Origin: Zancudomyces culisetae
Taxonomy: Eukaryota; Kickxellomycota; Harpellomycetes; Harpellales; Legeriomycetaceae
Assembly (NCBI GenBank): GCA_001969505.1
Contig: LSSK01001331.1
Location: 1 to 25,661 of the forward strand
Direction: 5' to 3'
Length of the DNA: 25,661 bases
Both the position numbers and the translations under genes were made by a program. This document shows positions 19,001 through 25,661 of the stretch, one piece after another. The notes beneath the pieces were generated by a model. The model ran no database searches and was not told where the DNA came from. It saw only the letters and a program-made list of their open reading frames with translations. Position 1 is the first letter of the stretch, and the number at the start of each line of letters is the position of its first letter.

Positions 19001-21061
19001 ATGTTTATCAAAGCCTTGTATATGGGATATAAGCAACCATTACTACCAGGAAAGCCCGAGTCAGGAACTGGAAATATTCTGACTGGGTTTACCGATCTTT
19101 GCATTGAACCATTAGTAAAATTTCTGGCAACTTTAACTAAATTGTTATTGTGTGATGCTATCTGTACATGTCGTGCTGCAAAATATATCTCTAGCTTGCC
19201 GGGATTCCCCAAAATTATAGAGGATAATGTTGATGATGCTTCAGTTTCCTCTCAAACCAGCCCCGATATCAGATCCCGTTCATTTTCCGGCTCATTTCGT
19301 GGTGAGGCTGGAAAATCCAATGCGGGAGGCAGTGTAATATACAAGCACGATTCTGTTAAAAATTCAAACAAAGAGGTTTATGTTATCAGCAGCGATGAAG
19401 GCGACGATCCACCAGCCAGTCCCAAGAAGAAACAAAAGCTCTCCCACTATACTACAAAAACCAGCCCAAAGACTAAAGAGCAAGATAGTTTGTGTCCTCA
19501 GTGTCGGGGTAACCTGATATATTCCAAAAAATCAGTATTCACAACCATTCTTCATTTGTTGGAACAAATGTCTGTTTTCGACAAGAAAAAAACGCATCAT
19601 AAATATGTATTTTTACAGGCATATATTTATTACCACTTTTTCAGAGATTTCGTAAAGGCAAGGAACAGTATATCCAATATTGTGCATTTAAAGCTGAGTG
19701 GAGGTCGCGGGCTTACCAGCTTTTACAAAACCGAGATGGAGTTTTCCGGAAAGTTCTACTATTACGCCGAAAAGTATGCGCTGTTTGCCATAAAAATTAT
19801 TTACAACGTATCTGACAGTTCTGCAAAGGCATATTCGACTAGTCTTGATTACTATTCTTGGTGCCAAACATTCATTTCTGGGGTTGATGACTTTCACACA
19901 GCATGTAAAAAAGTCATTGTCACCGAAAATGTGTTTCTAAACAGGGAAATTATATGTAACATTGCAAGGCTGTATCTCTACAAACTTATTGTGAAAAAAT
20001 ACAAGTACGTTGTGAATTCATGCTGCACGTTTTTCAAATTAGTTCCATTCTACCAATCAACCAACACAGCCGCCATAGACGACTTTCAGTCAACCTTTTT
20101 CTGTGGGCCTATGTTTTTGAATATCGATAAACACAAACTTGACATATGCCATAGATCCATGCTTGCTAGGATTAAGCGACTGCTGTATATAGGGAAGCGT
20201 TCCTCTGCCCATTCGTCCTTGGATAACTATTTTCTGTCGCTTTATAAGCAGACATACTTTTTATTGTTGTTTTTGCATCGCCTGTTTGCAAACATCCGCA
20301 AAATTCCATCCAATTTCAATCCTCAAGTCTTTGAACAGTTGCCGCTTAATGATCCTTACTTTGTATATGATGTTGATTTGCTCTCCATCGATATATACTG
20401 CAGACTGTTGACATTTTTTGGAAAATCCTCCCCATCCTATTTTATCACTGATGGCTCCCTCTCTTCTGAAACGAGCCACGACATTTCTGGTCAAGATGGA
20501 CCTAGTCTTGTCGAGTTGGTTGACGATTTTATGCTAGATTTGAACAATAGCTCGTCACACTATCAGGACTCATCCACACCCGATCCCGAGCTTAATTCCC
20601 ACCAAACAACCGACAATCAAAAGCTTTGGAGTTTTTTGCTCCCAGGATTTCATTCAACAAGTACATGTCCATTTTATTCAACGCAATCTCTTTTCAACTA
20701 CAACAGGTCTCCTCAACAGTTTTCGGGCGATCCTAGCCTAAACCTAAATGTTCATCGAACCACCAGCACCTACCAGAAATCACCTGTATCGATGTTTTCC
20801 ACTCGGATGTCACAAACCTACGGCGAAAGGGAAGAATTGTTGTTGCCAAACTGTTTGTTTTTGGAGTTTGCAAACCTTTCCAACAAGCTATACGCTTTGG
20901 ACTTTTCCACTCAGCAGATACTGATCAACCGTCCTGATATGTATTTGGCGTGTTGCCAGAAAAAATATCTTGCGAGTATTGACGAGGGTAGATTGTTAAA
21001 ATCTAAATGGATAACCAATATTCACAGCTTGGTTGATATTTTTGATGCTTTAAAGCACTGA
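13008..21061 (+). CDS. HIR3: HIR histone chaperone subunit Hir3 (CABIN1-like)
   Basis: A TPR-rich scaffold of the HIR complex, which deposits H3-H4 outside S phase and represses histone genes. Exons are 13008-13142, 13236-13352 and 13451-21061. The introns are 93 and 98 nt, both phase 0, starting GTAAGT and GTATTT. The total is about 2620 residues. The N-terminus holds a Glu-rich stretch, then the family's signature first repeat LFEKYHEILFILKEKKYQKA (residues 48-67). TPR helices follow, with VKSLYILGGVCISLGKYERS and WGLEGLFYTAILQQDTETAG. The TRRSTRVRN motif (about 577-585), after an acidic stretch, is a recurrent HIR3/CABIN1 feature. Further helices run to the C-terminus, including LHFNPKHWANWYVLGQSVLE. 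A CPQC pair occurs near residue 2100. The gene is larger than most fungal HIR3 genes because of low-complexity inserts (see the repeats below). The ATG at 13008 is chosen because the upstream in-frame extension has only a TTG. An ATG three codons later is the alternative. Confidence 0.88.
17476..17518 (+). repeat. In-frame 15-bp tandem repeat inside HIR3
   Basis: A GGGGGAGGATGGAGA unit is repeated in tandem and encodes EGEDGEGEDGED. It is a length-variable acidic loop between helical segments, and the frame is preserved. Confidence 0.6.
18200..18640 (+). repeat. Cluster of coding microsatellites inside HIR3
   Basis: Consecutive low-complexity blocks stay in frame: ACAAAT repeats (18246-18270, encoding NT repeats), Thr/Gly- and Ser-rich runs, AAAGAT/GGTAAA repeats (18524-18575, KDKDK and SKGKG) and GATGAC repeats (18598-18634, poly-Asp). 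They form a disordered linker of about 150 residues between two TPR blocks and account for much of the protein's excess length. Confidence 0.7.
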
Positions 21062-22453
21062 TTCTTACCCGCTTTTTTTGTTTTTGTTCTTTTTTTTCAA
21101 AGTTCTATATTTTAGATTCTTTTGGGTAGTTAAACAATTTCAAGCAGTTTGTGCTAAAGTATACCTCGGAATAATGTTTAATTGTGGATATTTTTTTTAT
21201 TGGGTAGTTTGTACCAAAATAAAAACACTAATCTTGGAGAATTCTTTAAATAATACTGATCCAAAATTTATTAACTGAATCCAGACGGAGTTATTTGATC
21301 AACTCAAAAATCATTAATCGTGTTTTATTTGTTAATATTTACAATGTCATAACAGCTGTTCATTTACTTTAAATCATCAAAGGTTAATACCCAAAATATA
21401 TTTAAAGTGTCATTTGGTCACTAGAACAGCTTTAGTTATAATGTTACGGGTTGGCTGATACTGTATATATTTAACAAGGTTCGAAAACCAAGGTGTCAAA
21501 ACTCTATAAAACATTTGGTTAAATAAGTAATCTTTGTAACAATCCATACTAATTGGGTTAGAGGCTTGACATAGTATATGTTATCCTTACCTACCTAAAT
21601 AAAATAAAATTTCAAGTAAACGGATAATATCAAGAGTCAATCTTTACTGAGATTCACTTATCAAGGGTCTTTACTTTTTGTGGTGTTTATATCAATTACT
21701 CGAATTTATATTTTGCATTAAAATAAACAACCCCGCATAGAACCATTAGAATCAGATTAAAGAACAGAATTATTTAATACTATTATGGTTTATAATATCA
21801 AATATACACTATCAATGTCAATCGCAGTGCTGAACTTACGTATAATTAATATTAACTAAATGATCTCAAGATTAAATATGTATAGCAGTTAGTAATGAAA
21901 AAGAAAACTAGTTTATTCTACATTTTGTAGATAATCAAAAGAGTTCATAAAACCCCCGCTGTTAAATTTTCCAACCTGAAAAAATGTGTTTTGTAAGGGT
22001 TGTAATGTATCAAACGATGGCCATACAGTTGGAAATATTCGGTTTTGTATTCGTTGTCTTATTAATGGTTTTATCTTTGCTCATATATTCTGATTTTGCG
22101 TACTAACACTCCACACACCAAAAATAAAAATAAAACGTCATCACCTCAGTTGCTTATATCAAAATACAAATATTTATTTCAAGTACATAATTATCCATTT
22201 TGGAATTCTAATACTATGTTTTGATATTTTAAATAGACAGTTTCCATTAAGAAATGTCCTTGAAGTTTCCATCATCGTGGAAATTTTTGTCTAATACTGT
22301 GTAAAGGTTCAAGTATATAGTTTCAACTTCGATCCAACATAAAGGTTTTTATTTATTTATTTAAAAATATAATTGAAATATGTTATTTATCAATCTAAAA
22401 CTAAATAACTAAATAATCAATTAACAATTAAACTAGTAGTATTTATTTCAAGT
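21062..22453. other. Gene-free region downstream of HIR3
   Basis: Strongly AT-rich. No coding signal was found beyond a short A/T-driven open frame just after the HIR3 stop. It includes the left copy of the diverged duplicated segment. The last 200 bases are the 3' flank of the secreted-protein gene. Confidence 0.5.
21270..21690 (+). repeat. Diverged duplicated segment, left copy
   Basis: Shares ordered blocks with 23450-23745: an AACTCAAA...ATTAAT block, AGAACAGCTTTA followed by ATAATGTT, TATCCT/CCTAAATAAA, and TCAAT...CAAGGG. The left copy carries about 130 extra bases between the second and third blocks. The alignment was done by eye. Identity is partial and the ends are soft. Confidence 0.4.
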
Positions 22454-22886
22454 TTAAAAGTATGGTGCAATCCAAGAGTAGGATGTTGCAGCTTTATTAC
22501 CAATTTGGTAATATATACCATTAATATCACTTCCTGCGCTTCTAGGTACGACGAAGCATTTGCCTGTACAATTAGCCTCGCTGCAAAACATCATGGCGCC
22601 TTTGTTGTTATTCACACAGCTCATTCTTACAGCTGCAAAGTTTGCTGCCGAATAGCACTTGTTTGGTTTTGCATAGGCAATAGTCGATGCGCCAAAACAG
22701 CCTACAGCATTAAACAACTCAAACTTCAATTTTCTGACTTTTCTGCGCCTGGGTCTGTCTTCGTCGTCCATCTCATTAAAGTTGGACTCCAGGATATCAT
22801 TTTCTCTTGATTCCTGTACATCTTGATTCTGGGCATTTTGTGGATTGTACTCGTTTTGTGCAAAGACTGAGCTAAGTGCCAATGCA
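22454..22886 (-). CDS. Small secreted cysteine-containing protein, first exon unresolved
   Basis: The last exon encodes about 143 residues. It opens with ALALSSVFAQN, the hydrophobic end and AxA-type cleavage site of a signal peptide. An in-frame stop lies just upstream with no ATG between. A TACCCTCAG splice acceptor (plus-strand 22887-22895) immediately precedes the exon, so the signal-peptide start lies in an upstream exon. The exon opens one nucleotide before a codon boundary, so the missing exon must end in phase 2. The mature part has an Asn/Gln/Glu-rich stretch, a basic RPRRRKVRK cluster (a possible processing site), then a domain with six cysteines in a C-x(n)-C...CSEANCTGKC pattern, ending SYSWIAPYF. 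The even Cys number suggests disulfides outside the cell. The family is not recognised; a cell-wall, effector-like or crystallin-like fold are all possible. It stands alone in a gene-poor region. Confidence 0.7.
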
Positions 22887-23449
22887 CTGAGGGTATATTA
22901 TTGATAAGATACTCATCAGATATTTTATTTTTGTAGTGTTAAAAGAAGTGAAAAGTAAAGGTTTGATTCATTATTGATTATATTTTTCAAACGGAGATCC
23001 TACATTTTATAACATTTATACATTCTGATGTTATTTAATGCTGAATGCCAGGTATTCTTGTCTATTACTTACTCCTTGTTGACAGATAAGTATTACTGAC
23101 TATACTTTTAATTCGTTACTACATAAGTTATGTAGAAAGTTAAATAAGCATTCTAGTAATAAAAATAAACGTAGTTACTTTTTTATAAAATATCTATAAA
23201 TGAACACTAAATAGCACTAGCAAATTGAATTTCATTGTAACTACAAAATCTAAAGCTGACTCCATGGATAATACGGATGGCTATGTTCCTACAAGCTATT
23301 TGTGTATATGTATTTTTTGTTCTACTTTTCACTATTATAATAAACTTTGTTAATTTTTGCAACACATTATCTATAGTATTACCATGTCTATTTCATCATA
23401 AACTTTGCATGTTTACATCAACATTGAACAGCCATCTATTTAAGTGAAA
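22887..23449. other. Upstream region of the secreted-protein gene
   Basis: It must contain the missing first exon and promoter of the minus-strand secreted-protein gene. The best signal-peptide-like start is an ATG at 23235-23233 (minus) reading MKFNLLVLFS, but no GT donor within it has the required phase, so I do not join it. The remainder is AT-rich without a recognisable feature. Confidence 0.4.
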
Positions 23450-23745
23450 TCCCTAAATGAATTTTAGGAAGAACTTTTGAGCTATGCAAATAACTCAAAT
23501 TATTAATATAGTTGTAGATTTTACTTGTAAGCAGTCGTTTTAAAGAGTTTCATATCATTAAGAATTGATTTAGTTACTTTTATTGGTATTTAAAAGCTAT
23601 ACGATAATTAAAAATATGTAGTAAAGTGCCACTTTATTGTTAGAACAGCTTTAAGAATAATGTTTATCTTATCCTAAATAAAAAACATTTTAAGAAAGAT
23701 ATTCAAATTGTACCTGTGTCAATCCTGACAAGGGATCAAGAGCTA
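23450..23745 (+). repeat. Diverged duplicated segment, right copy
   Basis: Counterpart of 21270-21690, with the same block order but shorter. It ends within a few bases of the start of the uS10 fragment. This suggests that a segmental duplication or rearrangement placed the ribosomal gene fragment here. Confidence 0.4.
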
Positions 23746-23749
23746 TGGT

Positions 23750-23926
23750 ATGAAATTATTTACACCGAAACTAAACGGTGAAGGTTCAAAGACCTGGGAC
23801 AGATTTGAAATGAGAATCCACAAGAGATTGGTCGATTTGCACTCACCCGCCGAAATCGTCAAACAAATCACCTCCATTGCTATCGAGCTAGGAGTTGATG
23901 TCGATGTTATCATCGCCGACGTTTAA
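23750..23926 (+). pseudogene. RPS20: 5'-truncated ribosomal protein uS10 (RPS20) fragment
   Basis: Encodes 58 residues from the ATG at 23750. From residue 10 onward ([17 protein letters not shown]...[13 protein letters not shown]...VIIADV) it is the C-terminal half of 40S protein uS10, with no stop or frameshift. The normal protein is about 120 residues. The roughly 65-70 residues that should precede are not found in the 850 bases upstream on this strand. Residues 1-9 do not follow the family, although the DNA there looks like a decayed version of the ITTRKTP segment. Codons are the C/G-ending highly expressed type, unlike the surroundings. It is probably a relic of a duplicated gene. The alternative is a real gene with a distant or unrecognised first exon. 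A functional uS10 must exist elsewhere if this is a relic. Confidence 0.7.
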
Positions 23927-23990
23927 TTTTTGTCGACACCTTTTCTTTCATCTTTCTTGGGTGCTGTGCGAGAAATAGTATAAGTGTACA

Positions 23991-24051
23991 ATGGACATGG
24001 ACCAAAATATAAAGAGAAAGAGCAACAAAAAATGGGATGAAGAGGAAGAGA
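23991..24051 (+). other. Possible first coding exon of an unidentified gene
   Basis: An ATG at 23991 opens MDMDQNIKRKSNKKWDEEEE and runs into a consensus GTGAGT donor at 24052. Charged residues and balanced codons look coding. I could not find a matching downstream exon before the next gene, so this may be a relic or chance. It lies 65 bases after the uS10 fragment. Confidence 0.25.
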
Positions 24052-25453
24052 GTGAGTGTAAACGCCTCAACTTTTTGTGATTTGAACGGGGATTATGTGT
24101 ACCGGTGGTAATGTTCACCAGTATTTATGCCTTGATCCAGGTTTACTTTTATTCTTTTGCTCTTTTAGCTTTTTTTGTTATTTGATTTTCGTGTTTTCTT
24201 TTACTCTTGTTATTATTTTTCTTGCATTTGGAATAAGAAAGATTTCAAGCCACACACCGTTATTTTTTGAGTTTCAAAAGTGTTTCTACTTATCGCAACT
24301 ACACATTCACTTTATAGTTGATGTGAATATATTTGAGATAATATTTGGGTACTATATATTGTGTTTACAATGTATGAATACCATGGCTGATTACCACAGT
24401 CAAGCATGGTCATGTGTATTATTCAAGATTTAACAAAACTTGGTGAATATAATGGATATTTTCTAAATATTTTTTGTCATGTATTGCTATATGCATATGC
24501 TGCCTTTTATATAAGCGATAATATCTGCCTACAGAGCTGATAATGCTCTTTATTACACCTATCATATTCTAACCATTCCGAGTATCCGGATAATTTATTC
24601 TCTGTTATTAGAGCGTGAATTGGAAACAAAAAATGAACATGTCCACGTTCAAACACTAATTCTCTATAATAAAAACTAAAGATATTAATTTTTGTTATAT
24701 TTCATAGAAACGTACTTGAATATCCAGTACAGTCTACCCACCACTACCCATTACTGCTGTATTTTCTTATGACCTAGACCTCTTTCTCCAGTATTTTTAT
24801 CGATAAAATATCACATGCCATCAATCTGATAATGAAAATGGAAATAAAAATTTCAAGCTAGAAATTCATGGAATTTCAGCCATACGTTCACATGTATAAG
24901 GTAAATCCCTGATCAAGTAACATTTCGGGATTCCTTTTTCAATTTATTCCCACTCCAAAATCACAAACAATCCGAAAATTTATAATTGGTGGAATAAACA
25001 AGTCACAAACAACATAAACAACAATCCCGGGTATAACAGAAAAGAAATCCCTCTCTTACCAAGCAAATAGTTAGAGGTAATCTTGCACTATCACTTCATC
25101 TTTTCTTCTCTTCATCTCAAAAGCCCTTTTTTTTCCGATGATTTATTTCGCCTTATGCATTTACCAATTATTTCCTAGTTTAACTTTATGTATTAGTAAT
25201 CCAGATTACTCATTAAGACAAAATATCAAGTAAAATTTTTTTTCAAAAGGATCGGATGAAATTGACTTTTAAGTGGGGGATGAAGATGTAGGTGCCGTAG
25301 AAAACATAGGTGTCTTTAAAAGTACTAGAGCGAGCCAGAATTATATTCAGCATTTCAAATCGTGGATTTAGAGACTCTTGCAAAACAAAGATTAAATAGA
25401 CACATCGCCCTCATTGACACACCAAGGTATAGAAAGGAAGAAAATGCTTGTTT
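24052..25453. other. Gene-free region before the transporter
   Basis: AT-rich, with pyrimidine-rich runs. The 24095-24433 open frame is a Phe/Leu-rich artefact of T-rich DNA and lacks transmembrane-protein character beyond that. No RNA gene or repeat is recognised. The last 150 bases presumably hold the transporter promoter. Confidence 0.5.
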
Positions 25454-25661
25454 ATGGCTATAATGAAGAAACTGAATAGGAATAGCGATATAATCCGGTT
25501 GTTTACCCCAAATTGGTTTACAATCAACATGGGTACTGGAATCACAGGGGTTCTAGTATACACATCTCCATACCAGTTCACTGGCTGCCATGAAATAGGA
25601 ATCGTGCTGTTTATACTAAATTGTATCTTGTTCCTTATATTTAGTATAATATTAATGCTAA
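25454..25661 (+). CDS. TDT-family transporter, SSU1/Mae1-like, N-terminal part only
   Basis: The first 69 codons of a membrane transporter cut by the window end. After a short basic cytoplasmic start, IIRLFTPNWFTINMGTGI gives the TDT (tellurite-resistance/dicarboxylate transporter) family opening: an FTPxWFxxxMGTGI segment entering transmembrane helix 1, then a PYQF loop. A second hydrophobic helix with LFILNCILFLIFSIILML follows. Fungal members are plasma-membrane sulfite efflux pumps (Ssu1) or malate permeases (Mae1); the SPYQF...FILN pattern is nearer the sulfite-pump type. The ATG at 25454 is the first in frame after a stop (25430-25432). A second ATG three codons on is an alternative. 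The rest of the gene lies outside the window. Confidence 0.82.
   Translation, partial: MAIMKKLNRNSDIIRLFTPNWFTINMGTGITGVLVYTSPYQFTGCHEIGIVLFILNCILFLIFSIILML

Noticed and set aside
21478-21490. tRNA B-box-like GGTTCGAAAACC
   Set aside because: The box consensus fails at its last base and no acceptor, D or anticodon arms fold around it.
22454-22882. Starting the secreted protein at the TTG (22882)
   Set aside because: TTG is not a plausible eukaryotic start here; the acceptor just upstream and the signal-peptide tail show that an exon is missing.
1-25661. CRISPR array, bacterial operon, phage or transposase gene
   Set aside because: The window is intron-bearing eukaryotic DNA. No spaced direct repeats, transposase motifs or viral genes were seen.

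Overview
This is a eukaryotic nuclear window, almost certainly from a fungus. It is AT-rich, with long A/T tracts between genes. Introns are short (74-234 nt), begin GTAAGT, GTATGT or similar, and carry yeast-like CTAAC branch sites. Every recognisable gene is a eukaryotic or fungal core gene, including the fungal-type TDT/SSU1-like transporter at the right edge. The AT bias, the Asn- and Glu-rich low-complexity tracts and the many spliced small exons would suit an early-diverging fungus such as a Kickxellomycotina/Harpellales gut fungus. That placement is a guess, not a result.

Layout, left to right. A poly-C tract (1-24) opens the window. The gene for ribosomal protein eS30 (1026-1592, +) has a first exon that is only the ATG. 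Next is a run of about ten hairpins (about 1895-2345) that looks like an unannotated structured RNA gene. Then comes the transcription elongation factor IWS1/SPN1 (2903-4198, +). It converges, with an 11-bp gap, on a five-repeat Myb/SANT protein (4210-5703, -). A spliced first exon of the Myb gene supplies a mitochondrial-presequence-like N-terminus. Glycyl-tRNA synthetase (6319-8379, -) follows, with a presequence-like extension and an internal start suited to a cytosolic form. After a 1.8-kb gene-free stretch there is a four-exon mitochondrial carrier (10174-11651, +). An snRNA-like cassette follows (GTAGTA, two hairpins, an Sm-site match, a 3' hairpin; 12080-12190). The largest gene is HIR3 (13008-21061, +), with three exons and about 2620 residues, a TPR scaffold of the HIR histone chaperone complex.

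From 21.1 kb to the right end the sequence is gene-poor. It holds one small secreted cysteine-containing protein (22454-22886, -, first exon unresolved), two diverged copies of a roughly 300-450 bp non-coding segment on either side of it, and an intact 3' fragment of ribosomal protein uS10 (23750-23926, +) with no visible 5' part. A possible lone first exon (23991-24051) and the start of a TDT/SSU1-like transporter (25454 to the edge, +) complete it.

Functionally the window mixes translation (eS30, GlyRS), chromatin and elongation (IWS1, HIR3) and mitochondrial genes (carrier, GlyRS, possibly the Myb protein). These are ordinary neighbours in a fungal chromosome, not an operon-like system. 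The most unusual items are the mitochondrial-looking Myb protein, the two candidate non-coding RNAs, and the translational-control layout at the GlyRS start.
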